From: Thioclava marina
Lineage (GTDB): Bacteria > Pseudomonadota > Alphaproteobacteria > Rhodobacterales > Rhodobacteraceae
Direction: 5' to 3'
Assembly: GCF_002020135.1 (NCBI RefSeq)
Contig: NZ_MPZS01000002.1
Location: 496,001 to 560,000 of the forward strand
Length of the DNA stretch: 64,000 bases
In this document: in pieces, positions 18,144 through 26,735 of the stretch
How positions within the stretch are numbered: position 1 is the stretch's first letter
How the letters are laid out: each line of letters begins with the position of its first letter
Translations under genes and position numbers: made by a program
Notes under the pieces: model-generated
The model's input: the letters and a program-made list of their open reading frames with translations, nothing else
Told to the model about the DNA's origin: nothing
Databases searched by the model: none

Positions 18144-18997
18144 CAGACCCGCTCCATCTTGAGCCAGCGTGCGCAGGCGAGATAGGCAAGCGTCACGATC
18201 AGCATCAGAACCAGTGAGAGCGCGGACGCCATCGGGTAATCGCCGCGCCGCCCGAGTTGCAGCATGATGAGCTGCGGCAGCGTCAGCTCGTTATTGCCGC
18301 CGAGGATCTGCGGGGTGATGTAATCGCCAATGCACAGCACGAAGGTCAGGAACGCGCCTGTCACGACCCCGGGCAGCGTGAGCGGCAAGATCACCAGCCG
18401 GATCACCTGCCATCGCGAAGCACCCAGATCCTCGGCCGCACGGGCATAGTTCGGCGAGAGCTGGATGAGATTGGAATAGATGGTCAACGTCAGCAGCATC
18501 ACGAAGAAATGGACAAAGCCGATCACGGTCGCGCTGCGCGTGGCCATGATCTGCACCGGCTCGGATAGCATGCCGAGACCGACGAGGGCATTCATCACGA
18601 CCCCCTTCTCTCCCAGCACGAGCGCCCAGGAATAGGACCGCACCACATAGGAGGTCCAGAACGGCAGAACTGCGAGCAGGAGCGCAAGGCGCCGCCAGCG
18701 CACCGGGATACGGGTGGCGATGATCCAGGCGAGCGGCCAGGCGAGCGCCACCGAAATGACGGTGACAAGCGCCGTGATCTCGAGCGAGACGGCGATCCCC
18801 TTGAGCAGCGACGGTTCGGTGAAGATCTTCGCGTAGTTCCGCAAGTCCGGCCCCGAAACCACGGAGCGTCCCTCGAGATGCGACAGGCTCATCAGCGCCA
18901 TCGCGAGGAAGGGAAGGACGAAGAAGACCAACGTCCACAAGAGCGCGGGAGCGACGAGCGTCGCTCCCTGACGTTTCTCGATCCGTTCAATGCTCAT
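18143..18997 (-). CDS. PotB-like ABC permease, transporter 1
   Basis: A 284-aa inner-membrane permease. It shows LPFWTSYVVRSYSWALVLGEKG, the coupling loop RAAEDLGASRWQVIRLVILPLTLPG and FVLCIGDYITPQILGG, all classical PotB landmarks. ATG 18997 is chosen because the longer reading frame upstream runs back into the binding-protein gene. It ends in a one-base overlap with the PotC-like gene. Confidence 0.92.
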   Translation of the reverse strand: MSIERIEKRQGATLVAPALLWTLVFFVLPFLAMALMSLSHLEGRSVVSGPDLRNYAKIFTEPSLLKGIAVSLEITALVTVISVALAWPLAWIIATRIPVRWRRLALLLAVLPFWTSYVVRSYSWALVLGEKGVVMNALVGLGMLSEPVQIMATRSATVIGFVHFFVMLLTLTIYSNLIQLSPNYARAAEDLGASRWQVIRLVILPLTLPGVVTGAFLTFVLCIGDYITPQILGGNNELTLPQLIMLQLGRRGDYPMASALSLVLMLIVTLAYLACARWLKMERV

Positions 18998-19010
18998 GAG
19001 CGCACCGCCC

Positions 19011-20060
19011 TCAGTTCTGGAGCATGTCGGTCCACAAGTCCTGCATCGCCGAATCCGTCTGCGCATCCGGCACAGGGTAGAGCTGCGCCCGGGCGAGATA
19101 ATCGGCCTGGTCGCTCCAGCGAAGGACCGCCTTCTCATCTTCGCTCAGCGCGTCACCCGCAGCCTTGTTCGCGGGCATGCCCCAATAACAAGACGAGGTC
19201 GCAAGCCGTGCCTGCCCCTCTGGCGAGGTGATGTATTTGATAAACTCGATCGCGAGTTCGGGTTTTTGCGTGCCCTCGACCATCCCGATCGACTGCGCCC
19301 AGAGAAGGCCGCCCTCCTTCGGGATTGTCCAGTCGAGATCGGGATTTTCGGAATGAAGTACCGCAGTCAGCCATTCGCCGCCGCCGATCAGCACATCGAC
19401 TTCGCCGGTCGCAAGCGCGGTCTGGCTCGCCACCACGTCCGAGACCTGCTTGGAGGCCGCCTTGAGTTTCATCAGCGGGTCGCGCAGCTTCTCGAGCGCG
19501 GCGGCGTCGAGATTGGCGGTGTCGATCCCCTCCGCGAGGCCAACCAGCCCGAGGACCGGCAGGTAATAGTCATAGACAGCAATCCGGCCGTCATATTTAC
19601 CCGACCAAAGCGTGGCGAGGCTTTCCATGTCCTTTGGATCCACCTTCGCCTTGTTGTAGGCCAGCGTGTTGTAGCCGAACTTCTCGGTCACCGCGTAGGT
19701 CTTGCCATCGACGGAATTATGGTCTGCCAGCACGACCTGCGGGAAGTAATCAGCGGTCGAGACCGCCCCGTCGGGCAGCGGAGCGAGATAGCCCTGCTCC
19801 ACGGCGCGCGCGACATCGACAGCGTCGATCACCATCACGTCCCAATCTCCGGGCCGCGATTGCTGGAGGATCGTCAATCCAGCCGCCGTCCCCTCGTATT
19901 CCTTCACATTCACCCGGACATCATGGGCCTTCTCGAAAGGCTCGAGCAGCTCCGGGTCCGCATGGTCGCACCAGATCAGTGCATTGAGTTCTTCAGCCTG
20001 CGCCGCGGGGACCAGACCGAGCAGCAACGCCGCAGCGGCGCATGTTCTCTTGAAAGTCAT
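19011..20060 (-). CDS. Polyamine-type periplasmic binding protein (PotD/F-like), transporter 1
   Basis: A 349-aa secreted protein with signal peptide ending AQAEEL. It carries the early LNALIWCDHADPELLEPFEKAH segment, the middle VTEKFGYNTLAYNKAKVDP and the ligand-site region IGGGEWLTAVL. It is the first gene of the operon, 13 bases before the PotB-like gene, and is divergent from the TetR gene. Confidence 0.9.
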   Translation of the reverse strand: MTFKRTCAAAALLLGLVPAAQAEELNALIWCDHADPELLEPFEKAHDVRVNVKEYEGTAAGLTILQQSRPGDWDVMVIDAVDVARAVEQGYLAPLPDGAVSTADYFPQVVLADHNSVDGKTYAVTEKFGYNTLAYNKAKVDPKDMESLATLWSGKYDGRIAVYDYYLPVLGLVGLAEGIDTANLDAAALEKLRDPLMKLKAASKQVSDVVASQTALATGEVDVLIGGGEWLTAVLHSENPDLDWTIPKEGGLLWAQSIGMVEGTQKPELAIEFIKYITSPEGQARLATSSCYWGMPANKAAGDALSEDEKAVLRWSDQADYLARAQLYPVPDAQTDSAMQDLWTDMLQN

Positions 20061-20115
20061 CTCTCTCTCCTGTTGCGTGCCGGCATCTTTTCGCGCCGTG
20101 CGATGACGAAAAAGT

Positions 20116-20127
20116 TGAACGGGTTCA
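20116..20127. promoter_or_regulatory. Palindrome between the importer operon and tetR-type gene
   Basis: TGAAC-GG-GTTCA lies in the 110-bp divergent region. It overlaps a possible TTGAAC -35 element for the TetR gene, with CAATAA about 17 bases downstream. It fits an operator for the TetR regulator acting on both directions. Confidence 0.4.
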
Positions 20128-20170
20128 TTTTTGTAGTCAATAATAATTTTAAGGCAGATCAGGAGGACCC

Positions 20171-20806
20171 ATGGCGGGGCTTCGCGAAAAACAAAAAGCC
20201 AAGCGCAATCGCGCCATTCTCAAGGCAGCAAGCGCGCTTTTTGGGCAAAGCGGATACGAGGCGGTGCGGATCGAAGCGATCGCGGAGCGTGCCGAGGTCT
20301 CCGTCGGCACGTTCTACAATTACTTCGAGACCAAGGCCGATCTGCTTCTTGCGATCGTGTCGATGGAGGTGGAAGAGGTTCTTCATCAGGGCGAGGAGGT
20401 TCTCGCCAACCCGCCTGCCAGCCCCCAGGACGCTCTTTGCGCGCTGATCTCCGTCTACTACGATCACTCGCTGGTCTATCTGACCAAGGAGATGTGGCGC
20501 ACGGCAATGGCGCTCGCGATCCAGCATCCCGAAACACCTTTTTCCAAGCGCTATCGAGGGCTCGATACCGCCCTGAGCGATCAGGTGGTTGCATTGGTGC
20601 GCAGCTTGCAAAGCCGCGGCGCCATCCGGGAAGAGGCGCGTCCGCAGCGTCTCGGCGAGATGATCTTTCTCTGCCTCAATGGACATTTCATGGCCTTCAC
20701 GACCTCCGAGACGATGAGCCTCTCCACGCTGAAGGAGACGGTCTTCGCCCAGGTTCATGAAGTGATGCAGTTCTTTGAGCACTCGGACGATCGCACCGAC
20801 GCATAG
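20171..20806 (+). CDS. TetR/AcrR-family transcriptional regulator
   Basis: A 211-aa repressor-type protein. The N-terminal helix-turn-helix is typical (RNRAILKAASALFGQSGYEAVRIEAIAERAEVSVGTFYNYFETKADLL). The C-terminal ligand domain is helical and not assignable. An AGGAGG-type ribosome site precedes ATG 20171. It is divergent from importer 1 and convergent with importer 2, so importer 1 is the more likely target. Confidence 0.92.
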   Translation: MAGLREKQKAKRNRAILKAASALFGQSGYEAVRIEAIAERAEVSVGTFYNYFETKADLLLAIVSMEVEEVLHQGEEVLANPPASPQDALCALISVYYDHSLVYLTKEMWRTAMALAIQHPETPFSKRYRGLDTALSDQVVALVRSLQSRGAIREEARPQRLGEMIFLCLNGHFMAFTTSETMSLSTLKETVFAQVHEVMQFFEHSDDRTDA

Positions 20807-20898
20807 ATGGCCGTGAGAGACAAGGCGCCGCCGACAAACCCCGCAGTCCTCGATCGCGACTTCCGCCCCCGACAGATCCATGCGAGCAACCAGTTCGC

Positions 20899-21699
20899 TC
20901 ATTCGCTCCGACCGCGTTCCGATCCCATCAGGCGCGGCAGATCCCCGAACCGGCCGATCAGACCGAAGACCAGCGCGGCGAGCAGAACGAAGAGAACCGA
21001 CACCACGCCGAGGATTGGCGTGTAGCCATAGCGCAGGGCGTTGAAGATCTTGATCGGGATCGTCTCGACGGTGAACCCGGCGACCATGTAGGCGATGATG
21101 TATTCGTTCAGGCTGAGCACGAAGGCGAAGGCATAGCCAGAGACGATGAAGGGCAGCACGAGGGGGCCGATCACCGTGCGCATCACCGTCCAGCGCCCTG
21201 CCCCCATCACCCGCGCCGCCTCCAGCAGGGATCTGTCGATACCTTTCAGGCCGAGAGAAATCGTCACGAGCGGCAGCGTCACGAGGAAAACGGCATGCGC
21301 GATGATCGTCGCCCAGATCTGGCCGTATCCGCCGACCGTCATCCAGAACACCATGAACCCAAGCGCCGAGATCACGGGCGGCAAGGTAAAAGGGGCAAGC
21401 CCGAGCCCCGTCAACACGCGCGCCGCGATGCCGTTGCGCTCCCAGGCGAAAAGCGCGAGCGGCAGCGCGATCGACACGGAGAGCGCGGAGGCGCAGGCGG
21501 CGATCAAAAGCGAATGGCCGAGCGGAACGAGCCATGCGCTATCCTGAAACAAGGTCCCATACCAGCGAAGCGACGGCTCGACTGGCGGGAAGCGCAGCGT
21601 CTGCGGTCCGTTGAGAGACACACCCGTCACCACCACAAGCGGCGCAAGCAACATCAGCAGGATCGCTACCACATAGGCGCGTTTGAGCAGTTGCGTCAT
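20899..21699 (-). CDS. PotC-like ABC permease, transporter 2
   Basis: A 266-aa inner-membrane permease with the coupling motif EAARVMGAGRWTVMRTVIGPLVLP and the late segment FVLSLNEYIIAYMVAGFTVETIP. It is last in the guanidino-compound operon and overlaps the PotB-like gene by ATGA. Confidence 0.92.
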   Translation of the reverse strand: MTQLLKRAYVVAILLMLLAPLVVVTGVSLNGPQTLRFPPVEPSLRWYGTLFQDSAWLVPLGHSLLIAACASALSVSIALPLALFAWERNGIAARVLTGLGLAPFTLPPVISALGFMVFWMTVGGYGQIWATIIAHAVFLVTLPLVTISLGLKGIDRSLLEAARVMGAGRWTVMRTVIGPLVLPFIVSGYAFAFVLSLNEYIIAYMVAGFTVETIPIKIFNALRYGYTPILGVVSVLFVLLAALVFGLIGRFGDLPRLMGSERGRSE

Positions 21700-22550
21700 G
21701 CCGCCCTCCTCTGCCGCCCCGCAAGCGAAGCAAGCCCGACAAGCGCCAGCGCCACGAGCATCAGGAAGATCGACATCGCCGCGGCGAAGGGCAGGTTCGT
21801 CTGGTAGATCGCCTGATCGGTGATGTGGACCGACAGCGTCCAGTCCTCGGAACGCCCCAGAAGCTGCGGAAGAAGATAGGAACCGAGCGTGAAGACGAAG
21901 ACGAGGATGAACGCCCCGACGATTGCGCCCCTGAGGTTAGGCACGACCACTCCGAAGAAGGCCCGGCTAGCCGACGCCCCCATCACGCGGGCGGCCTCCA
22001 CGATTTCGGGATCGAGCCGCGAGACGGGCGGGTAGAGCACCAGAACCGCGAAGGGAAAGCCGATGTAGCAAAGCCCGGTCACAAGGGCGAAGAGAGATGG
22101 CGTATAGGCTTGCGGCTCTGAGATCAGCCCAAGCCAGTAGAACAGGTTCGAAATTCCGGCTGTCTTGGACAGCAAAGTCGAAAGCGAGAAGCCGATGATC
22201 ACCTCGGAGAGCGACAGCACCGAGAGCAAAACGACAAGCGCCACGGTCTGCGTGCGGTGGCTCATCGACGCGAGAAACACGGTGAAGGGAAAGGCCAGCA
22301 CGACACAGATCGCGGCAGCCGCGACCGACACCCCGACCGAAACCGCCATCACCTTGGCGAAGAAAGCGGACAGGAAGCGCGCGTAATGGGTGAGCTCGAA
22401 GCCCGGAATGAATGCGCCCGCCGGATCGCGATGCGAGACCGAGACCGCCAGCATGATCCCGAACGGAACGAGGAAGAAGATCGCCAGCATCAGCGCCGGC
22501 CACAAGGCGACCCAACCCGGCGTCGCGCGCATCTCGGCCCCGTCGCTCAT
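21696..22550 (-). CDS. PotB-like ABC permease, transporter 2
   Basis: A 284-aa inner-membrane permease. It contains the coupling loop EAARVMGASASRAFFGVVVPNLRG and FVFTLGSYLLPQLLGRSED near the end. It overlaps the ATPase gene upstream and the PotC-like gene downstream by ATGA, so stoichiometric translation is likely. Confidence 0.92.
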   Translation of the reverse strand: MSDGAEMRATPGWVALWPALMLAIFFLVPFGIMLAVSVSHRDPAGAFIPGFELTHYARFLSAFFAKVMAVSVGVSVAAAAICVVLAFPFTVFLASMSHRTQTVALVVLLSVLSLSEVIIGFSLSTLLSKTAGISNLFYWLGLISEPQAYTPSLFALVTGLCYIGFPFAVLVLYPPVSRLDPEIVEAARVMGASASRAFFGVVVPNLRGAIVGAFILVFVFTLGSYLLPQLLGRSEDWTLSVHITDQAIYQTNLPFAAAMSIFLMLVALALVGLASLAGRQRRAA

Positions 22551-23587
22551 GCCACCACCACGCGCTCGCCCGGCCGGAAGTCGAGGCTCACCCGGTCGCC
22601 GGGGCGATAGCTCGCCTGCGTCTCGGGGGTGAGTTGCGCGATGACCTCCTGCCCGCTCGCCTGCAACAGCACATGGCGGCTCTCGCCCAGATCGCGCACG
22701 AAAGTCACTTCGGCCTCGATAGCGCCTTCGCCAGCGGGCATGATCGCGACATGCTCGGGGCGCACCGAGAGCTGCGCCGCCCCGTGATCGACCCCGACCC
22801 GGTCACCCTCGACAATCGGCAACCGCGCGCCCAGCAGCTCGATCGCCCCGTCATGGATCGCGCAGGGCAGAAGGTTGGTCGTGCCAATGAAGCCTGCCAC
22901 GAAGGCATTCGCCGGATTTCGGTAAATCTCCATCGGTGCGCCTGCCTGCTGGATGACGCCATCCTTCATCACGATTACCAGATCGGCCATGGTCAGGGCT
23001 TCCTTCTGGTCATGGGTGACGACAATGGTGGTCACGCCAAGGCTCTGCTGGATCTGGCGCAGCTCGATTTGCATATGCTCGCGCAGCCCCGCATCGAGGG
23101 CCGAAAGCGGCTCATCGAGAAGGAAAACCTTCGGATCGATGGCGAGGCCGCGCGCGATCGCGACACGCTGGCGCTGTCCGCCCGAGAGCTGGTCGATCCG
23201 CCGCGCACCCATCCCCGGCAGCCGCACCAGCTCGAGCAATTCCTCGGCCCGCGCCTCGCGCGATGCACGATCCGCCCCGCGGATCGCGAGCGGATAGGTG
23301 ATGTTTCCGGCCACGTCGAGATGTGGGAAAAGCGCCAGAGACTGAAACACCATTCCCATGTCACGCCGGTGCGTCGGCACCTGGGTCTGATCCTCTCCAT
23401 TGACGAGGACGCGGCCGCCGCTCGGAGTCTCAAGCCCCGCAACCAGCCGCAACAGCGTGGTCTTCCCGCAACCCGAAGGCCCGAGAAGGCAGACGAATTT
23501 GCCCGTGGGAATTTCGAGCGAGACATCGTCGAGCGCGGTGAACGACCCGAATGTCTTGCTAAGCCTCTCGATGCGCAGATTTGTCAT
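22547..23587 (-). CDS. Polyamine-type (PotA-like) ABC ATPase, transporter 2
   Basis: A 346-aa ATPase: Walker A GPSGCGKT (residues 36-43), Q-loop FQSLALFPHL, signature LSGGQRQR, Walker B FLLDEPLSALD and switch VTHDQKEA, followed by a TOBE-like domain (LSVRPEHVAIMP). ATG 23587 is the true start; the open frame extends far upstream antisense-free but runs into the binding-protein gene in another frame. Confidence 0.92.
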   Translation of the reverse strand: MTNLRIERLSKTFGSFTALDDVSLEIPTGKFVCLLGPSGCGKTTLLRLVAGLETPSGGRVLVNGEDQTQVPTHRRDMGMVFQSLALFPHLDVAGNITYPLAIRGADRASREARAEELLELVRLPGMGARRIDQLSGGQRQRVAIARGLAIDPKVFLLDEPLSALDAGLREHMQIELRQIQQSLGVTTIVVTHDQKEALTMADLVIVMKDGVIQQAGAPMEIYRNPANAFVAGFIGTTNLLPCAIHDGAIELLGARLPIVEGDRVGVDHGAAQLSVRPEHVAIMPAGEGAIEAEVTFVRDLGESRHVLLQASGQEVIAQLTPETQASYRPGDRVSLDFRPGERVVVA

Positions 23588-23615
23588 CGCTCTCCCGTTC
23601 CGCCTGAGCAAATGA

Positions 23616-23646
23616 GTGCCGTGGCGACATCGAGACGCCACGGCAC
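23616..23646 (-). other. Intercistronic hairpin after binding-protein gene, transporter 2
   Basis: A perfect 11-bp stem (GTGCCGTGGCG at 23616-23626, CGCCACGGCAC at 23636-23646) with a 9-base loop lies between the binding-protein stop and the ATPase start. It probably stabilises the binding-protein message or partly terminates transcription. Confidence 0.6.
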
Positions 23647-23667
23647 CGATTTCGAAGTTCGGCCAGA

Positions 23668-24732
23668 TCAGCCGGTGATCATTTCCGACCACTTCTGATT
23701 GATCCAGTCGCCGCGATCCACATAGATGTCGTAGAGCGGCAGGATCGGCGCCTTGTCCGAGGACACGGAAGCGAATTCCTCGTCGGTCAGATCGGTCAGA
23801 TCGCGCGGCACGGTCGGCGCGGTGCCGACATTGCGCGACATCTTCGCCTGGATCTCGGGTTGCGCCATGTAGTCGATGAAGATTTGCGACTGTTCGAGCG
23901 CGCTCGAGGCTTTTGACACCACCCAGGAGCCGGAATCGAGAACGGCACCCTCTTGCGGGAAGGTCGACCGGACAGGCTTGCCCTGCGATGCGGCGAGCGA
24001 GGTGACATCGTGGTAATACTCGCCCATCGGGATTTCCCCGGTTTCGAGCGCCTGCTGGAACTGGCCCTCGTCGCGATACCAAAGGCGCACATTCGGCTTC
24101 ACCTCGGCGAGCTTCTCCATGACCTTGAGGATACCCTCTTCCGTCTTGAGAATGTCGGTGCCGCCAAAATGGGTGCTCGCGGTGATCTCGAGCAAGAAGG
24201 AGTTGGTCGCGAGCGACATCAGCCCCAGCTTGTCCTTGTTCGCCGGATCCCACAGCGCCTGCCAGGACGCCGGCGCCTCGGGATAGGCGTCGGTATTGGT
24301 CACGAGCGTGACATACCAGCTCACGGCTCCGGTGCCGTAGACGCTGCCATCCTCGTAGCGATGAACGAAGTGGTCGGGCAGCGCCGCTATCTTGCCCATC
24401 TTGTCGGCGTCGAGCTTGGCCCAAAGCCCCGAACGTTCGCCCTTGATGCGCGGCAATTGCGCCATCATCGACACGTCGGCCGGTGCCTGCCCCGCACGCG
24501 CGGCCTGAGACAGCTGAACAAGCCACGCTTCGCCCGTAGGCTCGGCGATACTCTCGATTTCGATGCCGGTGGCCGCCGTGAAATCGGGATAGATGAACTT
24601 GTCGAAACTGTCCTTGAAGTAGCCACCATAGGTGCCGACCTTCAGTGTCGAACCGGCCGCGCGCAGCACCGTCGGGGCCGCGAGGGCCGCCGTTCCAAGA
24701 GCCGCACTCAGTAGAAACTCACGTCTTTTCAT
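23668..24732 (-). CDS. Polyamine-type binding protein with Tat signal, transporter 2
   Basis: A 354-aa periplasmic protein of the PotD/PotF class. The N-terminus KRREFLLSAALG is a twin-arginine signal, so the protein is probably exported folded. The mature part starts near AAGSTLKVGTYGGYFKDSF. The C-terminal YDIYVDRGDWINQKWSEM ends the family domain. The agmatinase-family gene lies 26 bases upstream, so the ligand may be agmatine or a guanidino acid rather than putrescine. Confidence 0.9.
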   Translation of the reverse strand: MKRREFLLSAALGTAALAAPTVLRAAGSTLKVGTYGGYFKDSFDKFIYPDFTAATGIEIESIAEPTGEAWLVQLSQAARAGQAPADVSMMAQLPRIKGERSGLWAKLDADKMGKIAALPDHFVHRYEDGSVYGTGAVSWYVTLVTNTDAYPEAPASWQALWDPANKDKLGLMSLATNSFLLEITASTHFGGTDILKTEEGILKVMEKLAEVKPNVRLWYRDEGQFQQALETGEIPMGEYYHDVTSLAASQGKPVRSTFPQEGAVLDSGSWVVSKASSALEQSQIFIDYMAQPEIQAKMSRNVGTAPTVPRDLTDLTDEEFASVSSDKAPILPLYDIYVDRGDWINQKWSEMITG

Positions 24733-24758
24733 TGGATAATCTCCCTGTTGTCCGGCTC

Positions 24759-25718
24759 TTATTTTCGCCCATGCGGCACGCCGGGCAGCGCGCAGAGCAT
24801 TTCATAGAGGAAGTTGGCGGCGATCACGGCGGTATTGCCCGCCATGTCATAGGGCGGCGACACCTCGACGAGATCACAGCCCACGAGATTGAGCCCCGCC
24901 GTCCCGCGGATGATCTCTAGTCCCTGCATCGTCGTGAGGCCGCCGACCTCGGCCGTTCCCGTTCCTGGCGCGAAGGCGGGATCGAGACTGTCGATATCGT
25001 AGGAAAGATAGACGGGCGCATCGCCGATCTGTGCCCGGATTTCGGCCATAAGGGGCGAGAGCGATTTGTGCCAGCACTCTTCGGCTTGAATGCAGGTCCA
25101 GCCGCGTTCGCGGCCCCAGCCGAAATCATCCGGTCCGTAGCCAGTACCTCGCAGGCCGATCTGGAAGACCTTGTCGTTGATCAGGCAACCCTCTTCCCAG
25201 GCACGCCGGAACGGGCACCCATGGGCGACAGTCTCGCCGAACATGTCCTCGTTCGTGTCAGAATGTGCATCGACGTGAATCAGGGCGACTGGCCCGTGCT
25301 TCTCGGCGATCGCCCGGAGAATGGGCCATGTCAGCGTGTGATCGCCCCCGAGTGTGAGCGGGATCACGTCATGGGACAGAATGGATCGGTAATGCTGCGC
25401 GATGATCTCCACCGATTTTTTCAGGTCGTAGAGATTGATCGGCACATCCCCGATATCGGCCACCTGCAGATGCTCGAAGGGCGCAGCCCCCGTCGCCATA
25501 TTGTAAGGCCGGATCATCCGGCTTTCGTCGCGGATCTGACGCGGGCCGAGCCGGGTGCCGGGGCGGTTGGAGGTTCCGATATCCATCGGAATTCCGACAA
25601 AGCACGCGTCGAGCCCTTCCGCTGTGGGTGCGGAAGGCAGCCGCATCATCGTTGCAGGGCCACCGGTGCGCGGCATGGCATTGCCGCTGAGGGGTTGATT
25701 GAAGCGGTGTTCGGTCAT
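24759..25718 (-). CDS. speB: Agmatinase/guanidinobutyrase-family ureohydrolase
   Basis: A 319-aa arginase-fold enzyme. The dimanganese ligands are in GGDHT (124-128), DAHSD (150-154) and DIDSLDPAFAPGTGT. By eye the N-terminus NQPLSGNAMPRTGGPATMMRLP and MIRPYNMATGAAPFEHLQVADIGD resemble Pseudomonas 4-guanidinobutyrase and 3-guanidinopropionase (GbuA/GpuA) more than E. coli SpeB, so hydrolysis of a guanidino acid to urea plus an amino acid is at least as likely as agmatine hydrolysis. It sits in one run with a LysR gene, a nitrilase-family amidase and importer 2. The symbol is a family label only. Confidence 0.9.
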   Translation of the reverse strand: MTEHRFNQPLSGNAMPRTGGPATMMRLPSAPTAEGLDACFVGIPMDIGTSNRPGTRLGPRQIRDESRMIRPYNMATGAAPFEHLQVADIGDVPINLYDLKKSVEIIAQHYRSILSHDVIPLTLGGDHTLTWPILRAIAEKHGPVALIHVDAHSDTNEDMFGETVAHGCPFRRAWEEGCLINDKVFQIGLRGTGYGPDDFGWGRERGWTCIQAEECWHKSLSPLMAEIRAQIGDAPVYLSYDIDSLDPAFAPGTGTAEVGGLTTMQGLEIIRGTAGLNLVGCDLVEVSPPYDMAGNTAVIAANFLYEMLCALPGVPHGRK

Positions 25719-25773
25719 CGCAGTCTCCGTTACGCAGGCGGAGAATGCGGCGCAGAGTTGATCTGAAAAATAT

Positions 25774-25813
25774 CGATGCGTTGAAATTCACTTCGACAAA
25801 AATCGAAGCATCG
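25774..25813 (-). promoter_or_regulatory. Nested palindromes upstream of the ureohydrolase gene
   Basis: CTTCGA-N6-TCGAAG (25791-25808) lies inside a wider repeat, CGATGC (25774-25779) and GCATCG (25808-25813). The inner palindrome contains T-N11-A spacing typical of LysR boxes and lies just past the LysR stop, about 75 bases before the ureohydrolase ATG. A LysR operator is the natural reading; a terminator stem is the alternative. Confidence 0.5.
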
Positions 25814-25814
25814 C

Positions 25815-26735
25815 TCAGCAGCTGTCGCTTTTTTCAGCATCACTCGCGTAGAGCGCTTGGAGCTCCGTGCGCATCGCCTGTGCAAGTGGCGATGCCTCGG
25901 CATCGGGCCGTGTGATGGCCTCGAACGGACAGCGATAGAGAAAGCGCTCAGGCAGGATCGCCCGCAAGCGACCTGCCTCGACCCAGCGACGCGCCGAATG
26001 ATCCGGCATATAGCCGATGAAGGCGCCCGACAGGATCATCACGAGCTGCTGCTCAAGCCCCTGCGCGACTGCGGTCGTGTGCGGAAAATCTCGATTGTTC
26101 CAATGATCGTCACGCCAGTAGCTGCGCCCCACCGCGCGCATCGAACTGACGAATTCCGGTGTCAGAGCCTCGTCGGGCACCCCCCAGAGCGGATGCCCCG
26201 GCGCGCAGTAGAGGAAATTCTCCTCCTCATAGAGCTTTTGATAATGCAGCCCCGCGACCTTGTGCGGAAACGATCCGATCGCGAGATGAAGCGAGCCTTC
26301 GAGAACGCGGGTCTGGAATTCCTGCGGAGAGCCTTGGGCAAGTTCGAACCGCAACGAGCGTGCGCGCCTTTCCAGCGCCGCGATCGCCTGGGGCAACCGG
26401 AAATTCGGATCTGTGACGACATGATCGACAAGGCCGACGCGCAAAGTTCCGGAAAGCGTACCTCGCAAGGCGGCGGTTTCGCTGACGAACTCCTCCGTCG
26501 CGGCGAGCAGCCTGATCACGGCCGCATGAACGACCTCACCTTTCTGGGTCAGCCGGAACCCGGCACGCCCCCGACGGCACAGCGTCACGCCCAGACGATC
26601 CTCCAGAGCGGTGATCTGGGTGGAGATCGTCGACTGGCTGACGTTGAGCTCTGCCTGCGCAGCGGCGAAACCGCGATGGCGCACGACCGCGTCAAACACT
26701 CTGAGAAGGCGTAGATCCGTTCCCGCAAGCTGCAT
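25815..26735 (-). CDS. LysR-family transcriptional regulator
   Basis: A 306-aa regulator with N-terminal helix-turn-helix (LLRVFDAVVRHRGFAAAQAELNVSQSTISTQITALE) and a C-terminal effector domain starting near LSGTLRVGLVDHVV. Its start shares one base with the amidase stop (TGATG), so it is co-translated with the amidase, and it precedes the ureohydrolase. This in-line position differs from the usual divergent layout. The likely effector is the guanidino compound or its product. Confidence 0.9.
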   Translation of the reverse strand: MQLAGTDLRLLRVFDAVVRHRGFAAAQAELNVSQSTISTQITALEDRLGVTLCRRGRAGFRLTQKGEVVHAAVIRLLAATEEFVSETAALRGTLSGTLRVGLVDHVVTDPNFRLPQAIAALERRARSLRFELAQGSPQEFQTRVLEGSLHLAIGSFPHKVAGLHYQKLYEEENFLYCAPGHPLWGVPDEALTPEFVSSMRAVGRSYWRDDHWNNRDFPHTTAVAQGLEQQLVMILSGAFIGYMPDHSARRWVEAGRLRAILPERFLYRCPFEAITRPDAEASPLAQAMRTELQALYASDAEKSDSC

